From assembly GCF_040253615.1 (NCBI RefSeq), contig NZ_JBEJGY010000004.1, positions 7,192,001-7,256,000 of the forward strand: a DNA stretch of 64,000 nt. Direction: 5' to 3'. Every line of letters starts with the position of its first letter. Position 1 is the first letter of the stretch. The translations under genes and the position numbers were made by a program. Source of the DNA: Streptomyces sp. Edi4 (GTDB lineage Bacteria; Actinomycetota; Actinomycetes; Streptomycetales; Streptomycetaceae). Under the pieces are notes generated by a model. That model searched no databases and was not told the DNA's origin. It worked only from the letters and a program-made list of their open reading frames with translations. Positions 51,207 to 60,466 of this stretch are shown one piece after another.

Positions 51207-51524
51207 ATGCCCGACGATGAAGGCCACCCGAGCCTCGAGGAGATCGAACTCGGCCCGGTACTCTCCGCGCTGGCAGATCCGCTGCGCCGCCGAGTGGTGC
51301 GTGAGCTGGCAGCCGAACCCGACGGCGCGGCGCGGACTTGCAGCTCCTTCGGGCTGCCGGTCTCCAAGGCGACCGTCACGCACCACTTCCGTGCACTGCG
51401 CGAGGCCGGGTTGATCCAGCAGGTCGACCGGGGCAACAGCCGGATGGCCAGCCTGCGCCGGGGCGACATCGAACAGCGGTTTCCTGGACTGCTGGGCATC
51501 GTGGCAGCCGAGCCGGAGGAGTGA
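51207..51524 (+). CDS. ArsR-family winged-helix regulator
   Basis: 105 residues from ATG 51207, with GGAGG about 8 nt upstream. LGPVLSALADPLRRRVVREL then CSSFGLPVSKATVTHHFRAL and REAGLIQQVDRGNSRMASLR make a classical ArsR HTH and wing. A metal-binding CxC is not evident, so it probably responds to a redox or small-molecule signal (it has one Cys near the recognition helix). It likely binds the paired palindromes upstream to control itself and the divergent ABM gene. Confidence 0.85.
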   Translation: MPDDEGHPSLEEIELGPVLSALADPLRRRVVRELAAEPDGAARTCSSFGLPVSKATVTHHFRALREAGLIQQVDRGNSRMASLRRGDIEQRFPGLLGIVAAEPEE

Positions 51525-52153
51525 GCTCAGGAGCGGGACAGTCCCCTTCACATCGGCACCCTGACTCACGCGCGCGTCAACGCCGCGTCCACGGCAGACG
51601 CGACCTCCGCCAAAGCCAGGTCGATGGAGAACGTCAGGAGCCCGGCTTCTCAAACCATCTGGCAACGCCGCAAGTCAAACGCTTTCACGTGTCACATGCG
51701 TTGCGACAGGACACCGCGCCACGTTAGTTGGAACCTGGTCACGAGAGTTGGAACCAGTGACTGCGTGCCTCGGAGCAGGGCTCATGGGCCGGCTGCGGCT
51801 GCGTGCAGAGGGGGCGGTGAGGCCGCGCTCGGCGCCAACTCACCGACCCACCTCGGTGTCAACCATCTCGCCCAGTCACAGCCATCGACCCTCGAGCCAT
51901 CGAGCCCTCGCACTGGGGCTGCGTGCGTCGGTTGGTGCCGCCCAGGCCGGACCATGTCCAGCGCCGCCGACCACGACGACCCGGCCGGCGACAGGCCCGC
52001 GATGAAGGGGTTTGGCCGGTGCGTTCCGCCTCTCGAGCGCGGTAGCGGCAGGCCGGGCAGCAGGTCACGGGCCCGGCCCGCGTCGAGCGGCCCTTCCCGG
52101 GTGGGTGCAGTGCACCCACGCCCCTGCGACCGTCGGCGAATAGCGTGGCCCGC
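51525..52153. other. Gap between ArsR and XRE regulators
   Basis: About 630 bp. On the minus strand 51561-51644 reads TFSIDLALAEVASAV then DAALTRA before a stop, which looks like the last residues of a lost enzyme gene. The rest shows no gene; the last 100 bp should hold the XRE promoter. Confidence 0.35.
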
Positions 52154-53065
52154 ATGGAAAGCAAGAACGAACTCGGTGATTACCTGCGCGCCCGTCGCGC
52201 GGCGGTCGCACCGGCGGATGTCGGCCTGCCCGACGACGGGCCCCGACGGGTGCCGGGGCTGCGGCGCGATGAAGTGGCACTGCTGGCCGGGATGAGCACG
52301 GACTACTACATCCGGCTGGAACAGGGCCGCGAGCGGCACCCGTCCGAGCAGGTGCTGCGCGCGATCGCCGGGACACTGCGGCTGGACGCCGCGGCGACCA
52401 CCCATCTCTTCCGGTTGGCCCTGTCTGTCGTCGGGACGCAGGCTGCCCCGACGACCGTCGCGCCTGAGTTGCTGCGGTTGATGGACAGCATGCGTGACGC
52501 GCCGGCCTTCGTGGTCGGGGCGGCGCAGGACGTGCTGGCGGCCAACGCGATGGCGCGGGAGCTGTACCGCGGCTTCGCCCGGTACGACAACCTGCTGCGG
52601 ATGATCTTCCTGGATCCCTTCGCGCGCGAGTTCTACGCCGACTGGGACCGCGCGGCAAGGATCGCGGTGGGCAACCTGCGGGCGTCCTCCTCACAGTTCC
52701 CGCAGGACGAGCGGATCGAGCGGGTCGTCGGCGAGCTGAGCGTGCGCAGCCCCGCCTTCACGGGCCTGTGGGCGCGCTACGAGGTCCGTCCTCGTACGCA
52801 CGAGGACAAGCACTTCCGGCACCCGCGAGTTGGGGAGATGCGGCTGCACTTCGAGGCGCTTGCCGTCACCAGCGCCCCCGGACAGCACCTGTCCGTCTAC
52901 AGCGCGGAACCCGGCAGCGCCAGCGCCGACGCCCTGGTCCTGCTTGGCCGGCTGTCCGAGCAGGAGGCGGCCCTGACGGACCGGACAGACCTGACGGACC
53001 GGACAGACCTGACGGCCCTGACGGACCGGACCGATCCCGTGGAAGAAGGAGAATCTCGATCATGA
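52154..53065 (+). CDS. XRE-family regulator with MmyB-like ligand-binding domain
   Basis: 303 residues from ATG 52154 (GTG 52145 also possible; no clear ribosome site). The N-terminal HTH reads LGDYLRARRAAV and RRDEVALLAGMSTDYYIRLE followed by QGRERHPSEQVLRAIA; the C-terminal MmyB-like domain has PAFVVGAAQDVLAANAMARE and LLRMIFLDPFAREFYADWD. The extreme C-terminus carries a DNA-level repeat encoding LTDRTD units. Its stop overlaps the start of an aldo-keto reductase (ATGA), so it probably regulates its own operon. Confidence 0.87.
   Translation: MESKNELGDYLRARRAAVAPADVGLPDDGPRRVPGLRRDEVALLAGMSTDYYIRLEQGRERHPSEQVLRAIAGTLRLDAAATTHLFRLALSVVGTQAAPTTVAPELLRLMDSMRDAPAFVVGAAQDVLAANAMARELYRGFARYDNLLRMIFLDPFAREFYADWDRAARIAVGNLRASSSQFPQDERIERVVGELSVRSPAFTGLWARYEVRPRTHEDKHFRHPRVGEMRLHFEALAVTSAPGQHLSVYSAEPGSASADALVLLGRLSEQEAALTDRTDLTDRTDLTALTDRTDPVEEGESRS
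52973..53035. repeat. 18-bp tandem repeat at the 3' end of the XRE gene
   Basis: CTGACGGACCGGACAGAC at 52973-52990 and 52991-53008, then CTGACGGCC and a third near-copy at 53018-53035. It codes for LTDRTD units. Confidence 0.85.
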
Positions 53066-53961
53066 TCACGTCGCTGGGCGACGCCGTCGGCACTTTTGAG
53101 ATAGCCGGCAAGAAAGTCGCCCGTCTCGGTTTCGGGGCCATGCGCCTGACCGGACTCGGGGTGTGGGGTGAACCCGACGACCGTCAGGAGTGCGTCCGCG
53201 TGCTGCGCCGCGCCGTCGAACTCGGCGTGCAGCTGATCGACACCGCGGACTCCTACGGACCGTATGTGAGCGAGGAGATCATCCGGGAGGCGATCCATCC
53301 CTACCGCGACGACGTGCTGATCGCGACCAAGGCCGGGCTCACCCGCAACGGACCCGATGTGATCAGGACCGACGAGGGAATGGTGCGCCTGGGTCCGGCG
53401 GCGTGGCCGCCCGTCGGGCGTCCGGAGTACCTGCGGCAGCAGGCCCTGATGAGTCTGCGCCGGCTCGGCGTGGATCACATCGACCTGTTCCAGTTGCACC
53501 GGGTCGATCCGAAGGTCCCTTTGGAGGACCAGGTTGGCGAGCTGAAGAGGCTCCAGGACGAGGGAAAGATCGTCGCGGTCGGACTGTCCCAGGTCACCGT
53601 CGGTCAGATCGAGCAGGCTCGCGCGGTCGTGGAGATCGCCACTGTCCAGAACCGTTACAACCTCACCGACCGCGGCTCCGCCGACGTCCTGGAGTACTGC
53701 ACCCGTCACGGCATCGGCTTCATCCCCTGGGCGCCGGTGGCCGCCGGTGCGCTGGCCCGCCCCGGTGGCCCGGTCGACCGGATCGCGACCACTCACCACG
53801 CCTGCCCGTCGCAGGTGGCGTTGGCCTGGCTGCTCGCCCGCTGCGAGGTCGTCCTGCCCATCCCCGGCACCTCCAAGGTCGCGCACCTGGAGGAGAACCT
53901 GGCTGCGGCGGCCCTGCAACTGAGCGACGCGGAAACCGACGAACTGACCGCCGCGGTGTGA
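53062..53961 (+). CDS. Aldo/keto reductase
   Basis: 299 residues from ATG 53062, overlapping the XRE stop, with AAGGAG about 12 nt upstream. GAMRLTG near the start, LIDTADSYGPYVSEEIIREA (catalytic Asp and Tyr), VLIATKAGLTR (catalytic Lys) and DLFQLHRVDPKVPLEDQVGE (catalytic His) make a complete NADPH-dependent AKR. The C-terminal LPIPGTSKVAHLEENLAAA is the nucleotide-binding signature. The substrate is unknown; coupling to an XRE regulator is common for this AKR type. Confidence 0.9.
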   Translation: MITSLGDAVGTFEIAGKKVARLGFGAMRLTGLGVWGEPDDRQECVRVLRRAVELGVQLIDTADSYGPYVSEEIIREAIHPYRDDVLIATKAGLTRNGPDVIRTDEGMVRLGPAAWPPVGRPEYLRQQALMSLRRLGVDHIDLFQLHRVDPKVPLEDQVGELKRLQDEGKIVAVGLSQVTVGQIEQARAVVEIATVQNRYNLTDRGSADVLEYCTRHGIGFIPWAPVAAGALARPGGPVDRIATTHHACPSQVALAWLLARCEVVLPIPGTSKVAHLEENLAAAALQLSDAETDELTAAV

Positions 53962-54056
53962 CACCAGCCCCAGGAAGACAGGCAAGCGGCAAGAGGTGGG
54001 CAGGGAGGCGCAAAGACAGGTCTTCGTGTGTGTCCGCGCCTTCGCACCGTGAGTCG

Positions 54057-54135
54057 CCCGTCTTCCCGTTTCCGTCTCCCACCCCCCTTTCCCCACCCCC
54101 CTTTCCCCTCGCTCCTTTCCCCTCGCTGTTTCACC
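54057..54135. repeat. Homopyrimidine-rich tract
   Basis: About 80 nt almost purely C and T on the plus strand between the AKR and hydrolase genes, with CCTTTCCCCTCGCT nearly repeated. Such tracts can form triplex DNA or an unstructured C-rich RNA leader. Confidence 0.7.
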
Positions 54136-54156
54136 GCCTGTTCCCGACGAAGAAAG

Positions 54157-54981
54157 ATGCTTGCCATGCTGTTGCCCTCCGACGAGAGTGGCCGAGGCCG
54201 CCCCGTGGTCCTGCTGCACGCCCGTCCTACCGACCGCACGATGTGGGGCGCCCACCTTCCGCTGCTCGCCGATGCGGGCGTGCGGGCCATCGCCCTGGAC
54301 CTGCCAGGCCACGGCGACGCGGTCGTGCCCGAAGGCCGTGAAGTCGCCCCCTGGACGGACGTACTCGACACGCTCGACCACCTCGGGGCTGACCGCTTCG
54401 TCCTGGCCGGGAACTCCCTCGGCGCCCTGGTGGCGCTCCAGGCCGCTGTCACGGCACCCGAGCGGATCGAGGGCCTGGTGCTCGTCGGGTACCGGCCCCA
54501 CGACCAGCTCGCCTCCCCACGTCTGCGAGCCGCCTGGGACGCCGAAAGGACGGCGCTGGCCGCCGGAGACCTGGACGCGGCGGTGGCGGCCGGCGTCGAG
54601 GCGTGGACCTCGGCCGGCGCGACCGACGAAGTACGCGCTCACGCGGCCCGGATGCTTCGCGGCCGGCTCATCGAACAACTCGCCCATGGCGAGCCGACAT
54701 TGGCGGCGGACCCGCTGGGCGAGGGAACGGCAGCGCTGCGCACACTGAGCGTTCCCGCCCTGGTCGGCGTCGGCGAACACGACATGCCCGACTTCTTCGA
54801 GGGAGGCGAAGGACTGGCCCGTGACCTCGACGCCGAGCAGACCGTGGTCATCCCCGGCGCAGGGCACCTCGCGCCGTTGGAACAACCCTCCGCGTTCTGC
54901 ACCCTGCTCCTGGACTTCATCCGCCGTCTCCCGCATTCGACGTGTCACTCGCGGCCGGCTCGGATCAGCCGGGAAGCTTGA
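54157..54981 (+). CDS. Alpha/beta hydrolase
   Basis: 274 residues from ATG 54157 (a second ATG at 54166). PVVLLHARPTDRTMWGAHLP gives the oxyanion region, LDLPGHGDA the next strand, FVLAGNSLGALVALQAA the nucleophile elbow with Ser in GNSLG, VGVGEHDMPDFFEGGE the acid region and GAGHLAPLEQP the catalytic His. A cytosolic esterase/lactonase-type enzyme of unknown substrate. It may share the XRE-AKR transcript across the 195-bp pyrimidine-rich gap. Its 3' end overlaps by 37 bp the end of the convergent lipoprotein gene. Confidence 0.87.
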   Translation: MLAMLLPSDESGRGRPVVLLHARPTDRTMWGAHLPLLADAGVRAIALDLPGHGDAVVPEGREVAPWTDVLDTLDHLGADRFVLAGNSLGALVALQAAVTAPERIEGLVLVGYRPHDQLASPRLRAAWDAERTALAAGDLDAAVAAGVEAWTSAGATDEVRAHAARMLRGRLIEQLAHGEPTLAADPLGEGTAALRTLSVPALVGVGEHDMPDFFEGGEGLARDLDAEQTVVIPGAGHLAPLEQPSAFCTLLLDFIRRLPHSTCHSRPARISREA

Positions 54982-55805
54982 GGTTCCTGGCAGTTGTGTT
55001 CGCCGGGTAGGAGCGGCCGGAAGCGCAGCCGGAACGTCGAGCCTTCGCTCGTCCACAGGGCGTCCGGCCGGGCGGAGGCCAGCAGTTGGCGGGCGCGGTC
55101 GAGGTCGGCGCCGCGGAGCACCGTGCAGGAGCCACCGTTGACGTGCTCCCCGGCGGCCAGTGGACCGAGTGGCCACGGCTGGGCGCCGGATGCTCTCCCG
55201 GTTCCCCAGACCGCCGCGGTCACGGCCAGTCCGGAGTACGCGTACGGGGCGGAACCGCCCGTGCGGTCGGCGGCCGGGAGCTGGTCCGGAGTGAAGGCGG
55301 CGAGGCGGGCGATGTCGCCCCGGCGCCCCTTCTCGCCCGTGTCTGGCAGGACGACCTTGGTTGCCACGTTCCGTCCCGCGACGCCGAGGACGACGACAAG
55401 ACCTGGTGCGTCGGGCGCGGCCCTGTCGTAGGTGTGCGGCTGTTCGAGGCCCGCCTGGAGAGCACTCCGGTACAGCCGCTCGACGGCCCCATCGGTGAGA
55501 AGCTGGACCTCAACTCCCGTCAGAGCTCCGGCGGTTGTCCCGGGTGTGTAGATTCTGCGGTCCCCGTACAGTGCGAAGTCCGGCAGTGGGGCGCCGGGGC
55601 CGGCCGGTGAGCTGGGGTAGTGCTGGGCCCGCAGGACCAGAGTCTCGGCGCCGCGTGGCACGGGGGTGTCGGCGGTTCGCGCGGCGCCCGTGCCGCAGCC
55701 GGTGAGCAGTAAAGCCAACGGCACAGCCAGGCTCAGGAGACGGGGTGCGGTACGCAAACGCGGGGACACTGGTTCGGACGTGCCACGCCGTGATCCGGTT
55801 CCCAC
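54945..55805 (-). CDS. Lipoprotein of unknown function
   Basis: 286 residues from GTG 55803-55805 preceded by GAGGCGAGGAAAC. The signal LLSLAVPLALLLTGCGTG carries a lipobox LTGC, so the protein is anchored on the outer face of the membrane. The mature part has PDFALYGDRRIYTPG, GLVVVLGVAGRNVATKVVLP and LLPGEHNCQEP near the C-terminus; no domain recognised. It converges on the hydrolase gene. Confidence 0.75.
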   Translation of the reverse strand: MGTGSRRGTSEPVSPRLRTAPRLLSLAVPLALLLTGCGTGAARTADTPVPRGAETLVLRAQHYPSSPAGPGAPLPDFALYGDRRIYTPGTTAGALTGVEVQLLTDGAVERLYRSALQAGLEQPHTYDRAAPDAPGLVVVLGVAGRNVATKVVLPDTGEKGRRGDIARLAAFTPDQLPAADRTGGSAPYAYSGLAVTAAVWGTGRASGAQPWPLGPLAAGEHVNGGSCTVLRGADLDRARQLLASARPDALWTSEGSTFRLRFRPLLPGEHNCQEPQASRLIRAGRE

Positions 55806-55912
55806 GTTTCCTCGCCTCTCTTCTCTTGTGTTCCGCTCTGGTCTGTTCTGTTCTCGTAGTGCGTGCGAGTGGGACTGCGGTGTGTACGGAGCGATCGCCT
55901 CCCGTTGCCTCT

Positions 55913-55954
55913 CGCTCCGTACGCACCGATTGCTTCGCGCTCCGTACGCACCGA
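55913..55954. repeat. Short direct repeat upstream of the lipoprotein gene
   Basis: CGCTCCGTACGCACCGA at 55913-55929 and 55938-55954 (25-bp period), with an inverted GTACGGAGCG at 55884-55893. It lies in the lipoprotein gene's upstream region and could be an operator. Confidence 0.55.
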
Positions 55955-56000
55955 CATCGATCACACTGACCGGATCAACGAGTCAGCTGTAGCCCCGGAC

Positions 56001-58400
56001 CTATGACGTGGCCAGGGTGAGGGTGTAGGTCCCGATGCCCGCCTTGTTGACCAGGACCACGCCGTAGCAGCCGGCGGCCGATGCGGTGTAGGTGAACGAC
56101 TCGGCCTTGCCCGGGCCCTGTCCACCCGCCTTGGCCGCCGCGAAGGCGCGCGGCTGCACCCAGGTGCTCGGCTGGGCCGGGTCCGACGCCATCAGGAACA
56201 GTTCGGCGTCCTGGCTCGGGTCCGACGGGGTCGCCGTGATCGTCGCCTTCGTGTTCGCCGGAACGCACAGGTCGCGGACCGTCACGATGTTGTCGGGGGC
56301 GGACATGGTGATGGCTTCGCTGCTCTGCGTCTGGCGGGCCCCCTGGGAAAGCTGGATCCTGTACTCGCCGTTGCTGCCCGTCGTGTCCACGCGGGGATAG
56401 ATCTCACCGAGTGGCCGGTGGTTGGAATCGACGGCCACGAAGTCGACGACGTCCTGGCCGTCCGCGCTCTTGGCCAGAAGCTGCTTCTGGTCGTGGTCGC
56501 CGTACATCTCCAGGGAGAGCGATCCGCCCGCGGGCGGCCGTACCGCGGTCACCGACCAGAAGACGACGTTCGTCGCGTAGTGGTAGTTCTGCTGCGCCGG
56601 GTTCGGTGCCGGCCGGGTCAGCGTCTGGTTGTCGGCGAGGGGGTTGCGGAAGCCGTAGTCGATCGTGTTCTGGTAGAGGCTTCCCTGCACCGGGTCGGAG
56701 ACGTTGTAGCCCTTCTGGCCGCGCAGGTTCCAGAAGTCGTGGAAGGTGGGGGAGACGCCGGCCAGGAGGGTGTCCCAGATGTGGCCGGGCGCGCCCTCGC
56801 CGTAGTCGTCCCAGTACTTCTCGTAGCCGTTGTCGGCGATGTCGTTCAGTGCGCCCGCGACCCGGCCCTCCACGGTGTCACCGTCCTGCCAATTGGCAGT
56901 GCCCCACGTCTGGTTCTCCAGATCGAGGGTGATCTTGTTGTGCGTGTCCACATACTCCGGGTCGTGGTAGACGGCCGCCTGGTACCAGTCGGCGAAGCCC
57001 TCGGTCCAGGCGCAGCCGGCGGAGGAGGTGGACGTGAGGTAGTGCGGGCTGCAGTTGGGGGCGGCCGGGAAGTGGTCGCCGTAGACGTCGTCCATCACGG
57101 CGTGCCCGGTTTCGTGGACGACCACGGAGCGCGAGTCGGGGTCGGGTCCGGTCAGGTAGATGTGCTTGTCGTCCGTGCTGTAGAAGGTGCCCTTGGTCGA
57201 GGTGGGGCTCCAGTTGTAGGGGATCTGTCGGCAGCCGTGGTCGTGGGCGCTCCAACAGGCGCCCGGTGTCCAGGACTTGGCGTCGTTCGCCTCGTCGAAG
57301 ATGTGCAGCGACGGCATCAGGTTGGCGTCGGCCGGCTGTAGGAAGCCGACGTCGGTGGTCGTTCCGTCGCCGACGTTCTTGAAGGTCTGGCTCACGAACC
57401 GGTACACGTCGTCGTCCGTGTCGCGGACGGACCACTGTCCGTTCTCGGCCACGAACCAGATGTAGTCGTCCTCGCCTCCCGCGTCGGAGGAGCAGACCTG
57501 GTAGTGGCCGGTGCTGTCGGTGATCGTGGTACCGAGGGTCTCGTCGCCGTACCAGTGCTTGGCGCGCAGCTGTACCTGGAGGTTGATGGACGGGTGCGAG
57601 GTTCCCGCAGGAAAGTCGTAGTTGTAGCTGCCCTTGAAGCAGGTCAGCGCGTCCGCGTGGACGGCTTTGCTCTTGCTCTTCTCCGCGGCGTGCCGGGATG
57701 CGTCGGAGATCTGGTCCTTTTTAGCCAACTCCACTTTTTTGTACGGCAGTTCGGGGGTAGCTCGTCGCGGAGTGCCCCCGACGGGCACCGTCGTGGAGCC
57801 CGATATGCCCTTGGCGGGTGCCTGGTAGCCGAGCAGGGACTGTGACGAGGTGCGGCCGACCGTGACGAACGTGCGGGTGGCACCGGAGTCCGTGCCGTCC
57901 CGCTTGGCGCCGCTCACCCGTACGTCAATCGGGGCCGCTCCGGCCGCCTTGGCGCGTACGGTGCCCTCGAAGTGCCGGGTCGCACCGCGGGCGAGAGTGA
58001 CGGAGCCCTGCGCGCTGTCCAGCGGGCCGATCGGCAGCGGGGCCGCCGAGTCAAGGCGCCGCACCGACAACCCTTCCGGGGCGGTGGCCCAGCTCAGCGT
58101 GCCGGGCAGGTCCGCCTCGATGCCGGCGTCGGACAGGGCGGTCTGCGCGGTGACGTCGATGGAGATCTTCGCTGTCCCGCCGACTGCGGGCGCGTGGTCC
58201 AGCCTCGTGACCACGCGCACGCAACGGGCCCATTCTCCTTGCGCGAAGGTGCACTTGGGCGCCGCCGGCTTGGCGTTGCCGACCTCCTGACCGGCGGGGA
58301 TGCTCGCTGCGGCGGTGCCACCGAACACGAGCGAGAGCCCGGCTCCCAGGGCTATGGCCCCGCGTAGTCGTGTTGAGCCGTGTAAACGTCTGCGTTTCAT
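56001..58400 (-). CDS. Large secreted gluzincin-type metalloprotease
   Basis: 799 residues from ATG 58398-58400 with GAGGAG upstream. Signal peptide MKRRRLHGSTRLRGAIALG with cleavage near AAA/S (about 32). The zinc motif HETGH lies at 429-433 (RSVVVHETGHAVMDDVYG), and AWTEGFADWYQ at about 464-474 supplies the third ligand Glu. An N-terminal CARDB-like beta region (60-180) and a C-terminal pre-peptidase-like beta region (from about 690) flank the catalytic part. Similar proteins are annotated as hypothetical secreted metalloproteases in Streptomyces. It is exported by Sec and probably acts outside the cell. Confidence 0.82.
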   Translation of the reverse strand: MKRRRLHGSTRLRGAIALGAGLSLVFGGTAAASIPAGQEVGNAKPAAPKCTFAQGEWARCVRVVTRLDHAPAVGGTAKISIDVTAQTALSDAGIEADLPGTLSWATAPEGLSVRRLDSAAPLPIGPLDSAQGSVTLARGATRHFEGTVRAKAAGAAPIDVRVSGAKRDGTDSGATRTFVTVGRTSSQSLLGYQAPAKGISGSTTVPVGGTPRRATPELPYKKVELAKKDQISDASRHAAEKSKSKAVHADALTCFKGSYNYDFPAGTSHPSINLQVQLRAKHWYGDETLGTTITDSTGHYQVCSSDAGGEDDYIWFVAENGQWSVRDTDDDVYRFVSQTFKNVGDGTTTDVGFLQPADANLMPSLHIFDEANDAKSWTPGACWSAHDHGCRQIPYNWSPTSTKGTFYSTDDKHIYLTGPDPDSRSVVVHETGHAVMDDVYGDHFPAAPNCSPHYLTSTSSAGCAWTEGFADWYQAAVYHDPEYVDTHNKITLDLENQTWGTANWQDGDTVEGRVAGALNDIADNGYEKYWDDYGEGAPGHIWDTLLAGVSPTFHDFWNLRGQKGYNVSDPVQGSLYQNTIDYGFRNPLADNQTLTRPAPNPAQQNYHYATNVVFWSVTAVRPPAGGSLSLEMYGDHDQKQLLAKSADGQDVVDFVAVDSNHRPLGEIYPRVDTTGSNGEYRIQLSQGARQTQSSEAITMSAPDNIVTVRDLCVPANTKATITATPSDPSQDAELFLMASDPAQPSTWVQPRAFAAAKAGGQGPGKAESFTYTASAAGCYGVVLVNKAGIGTYTLTLATS

Positions 58401-59100
58401 GTGTCTCCTCGCAAGGCACGGCCGTGAGACGCACGCAGCCGTGCGAACGGGTGGGCCCAGGAGGAACAGACGAAGGCGGCCATGGTGTGCCGGCGCCCTT
58501 GGCCTCCCCCGAGGCACACAACATTGCTCCTGACTGACGATCCCCGAACGTAGCCATGAACGTAACCATCCGCACTACTCCCGACAACCCGTCCTTCCGG
58601 CAAAATCGAGGGGAACGCGGATTTCCCAACTTGCTTCACAGACACAGGAGTTGAGTAAATTTCCGGTGGACGTGACGGCGATCACCAGGAGCTGTCCGGG
58701 GCAGGATGACGCGCCCAGCGGGCTGGCGGAATCGGACGGAAACTTCTGACGCATATCGCCGCCGAGGTTGTCCGCCCGCAGCCCGGACGACTCGGGCCAA
58801 GGGCTTCGTCCCGCAGCCGTCCAGGCGGTGGTGGTCACCGAGCAGAACAACGGCACGTTGACAGATCAACGGCACGTTGGCGCTGGGCACGTCTCGCCGT
58901 GGATACGGCCATCGGCCCGATGCCGCCGTCTCGAACGTCTACTGGGCGTCCACACCGAATGCGGCCCGCCGCACCTCACCACGCCCGCAGGTGACTGTAC
59001 GCGGTAGGGGGCGTCCGTCCACCAGCCCGGAACTCCGCACAACAGGTGGCATGGCGCTCGGTGGCCTGTTGGTCTCGGTGGCCGACTGCTTCGCCCGCGC
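58401..59100. other. Gap upstream of the metalloprotease gene
   Basis: About 700 bp. The left end should contain the metalloprotease promoter. ACGGCACGTTG occurs twice near 58850-58880. No gene recognised. Confidence 0.35.
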
Positions 59101-59342
59101 TGGCAGTTCGGGAGGACGCGGAACTCGGCGCGAAGGGCGAGGCGGCCGGCACGTGCTTCAGCGGCATCGCGGTCGACCCCGAGGCGGTCGCCCTATGAGG
59201 ACTCGTCGAACTCGTCGAACTCGTCGACCAGGGCAAGCTCCGGGTTCACGCGCAGCAGACGTTTCCGTTCGAGCGCGTTCACGACGCGCGCCGGCTGCTC
59301 GACGGCCGTCACCTCCAGGGCAAGCGCGTCCTCACCGTCTGA
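59101..59342 (+). pseudogene. C-terminal relic of a zinc-type quinone oxidoreductase
   Basis: The plus frame ending at TGA 59340-59342 reads FSGIAVDPEAVAL, an in-frame TGA (59196-59198), then LVELVELVDQGKLRVHAQQT and FERVHDARRLLDGRHL with GKRVLTV. This is the C-terminus of an NADPH:quinone reductase/zinc-binding alcohol dehydrogenase. GTCGAACTC is duplicated in tandem just after the premature stop. The rest of the gene is missing. Confidence 0.55.
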
Positions 59343-59630
59343 TGGATGGCTCAGGCCCCTCTGGTGTGAGCGGTCCCGGACATAAGGGCGTCGCCTCGGT
59401 GACCTTCCCCAGTAACACCGGGGACCCCGTGATCCCGGGCACTCCGACGTGGGCCCGTCCTGTCCGAGTTTCTGTGGCTTTCCGTAACGGGGCGTCGACT
59501 CGCATGTCACAGCGGTGTCTCGGCGTGACTCCTCCCGCAACGGATCGGCCGGTCCCGGGCCTCCTATGAAACAACCGGGGCCGCTCAGCCGGAATGAGCG
59601 ACCGATGCCATACCGCTTCCAGGAGTACTG

Positions 59631-60326
59631 ATGCGCGTCAAGAAGATGTCTGCTCTCGTCCTCACCGTCGCTGCTGCCGGCCTCTCGCTGACCGCGTGCA
59701 ACGGCAGCGACGGATCGAGTGCTTCCGCCGACACCAGCGCGTCCGCCCACGCGAACAGTTCCAGCGGCGCGAGCAGCGCCTCAACTGCCGGTACCTCCAC
59801 CGGTGGCCAGGGGGCGGCCTCAAGTTCCTCCTCCACTTCCACCGGGGGCTCAGGTTCCGGCAAGGGCAGCGGATCCACTGGCCGGGCCGAGTCCTCGACG
59901 TCGGGCTCCGCGTGCAAGACCGAACATCTCGCCCTCAGTGCCACCGCGAGTGGGGTCAAGGACGAGATAGTCGTCAACATGAAGAACACTGGCGCCGGCA
60001 AGTGCAGCATGCACGGCTTCCCGGGTGTCCAACTCGTGGGCCCTGACGGTCTGGGCGACAACAGGCCCGACGCCGCCCGCTCGGATGCCACCGCGTCCAC
60101 CGTCACCGTCGGCCCCGGCGAGGAGAGCCGCTTCCTGCTGCACGTGAGCCCGGACACCAGCGGCTCCGGGAAGACCTACACTCGCCTCCTGGTCACCCCG
60201 CCCAATGAGACGGTCGGGAAGATCGTGAATCTCAGCCATGTGACCATCACCGTCGCCGCCACGAGCAGCACCGTTCCGGACGTCGTCGTCGACCCCGTCG
60301 GCTACCACGTCGGCTCCGGCAAGTAA
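59631..60326 (+). CDS. DUF4232-type lipoprotein
   Basis: 231 residues from ATG 59631 with AGGAG upstream. Signal MRVKKMSALVLTVAAAGLSL with lipobox LTAC. A Ser/Gly/Thr-rich linker of about 65 residues leads to the DUF4232 domain: CKTEHLALSATASG, IVVNMKNTGAGKCSMHGFPG and VQLVGPDG with paired cysteines. It is a surface-anchored beta-sandwich of unknown role, very common in Streptomyces. Confidence 0.85.
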   Translation: MRVKKMSALVLTVAAAGLSLTACNGSDGSSASADTSASAHANSSSGASSASTAGTSTGGQGAASSSSSTSTGGSGSGKGSGSTGRAESSTSGSACKTEHLALSATASGVKDEIVVNMKNTGAGKCSMHGFPGVQLVGPDGLGDNRPDAARSDATASTVTVGPGEESRFLLHVSPDTSGSGKTYTRLLVTPPNETVGKIVNLSHVTITVAATSSTVPDVVVDPVGYHVGSGK

Positions 60327-60466
60327 CCCAGCGGCTGGCCCGTGGCAACCGCGCGCGGAATGTGGGTTTCCGTGCGCACCCGCCGCCCTCGCGAGATGCC
60401 CCGGTGACGCGTTGCATGCTGACCGGACGTTAGCCCGCCGTTAGCGATGTTCGACATCGTGGCGCG

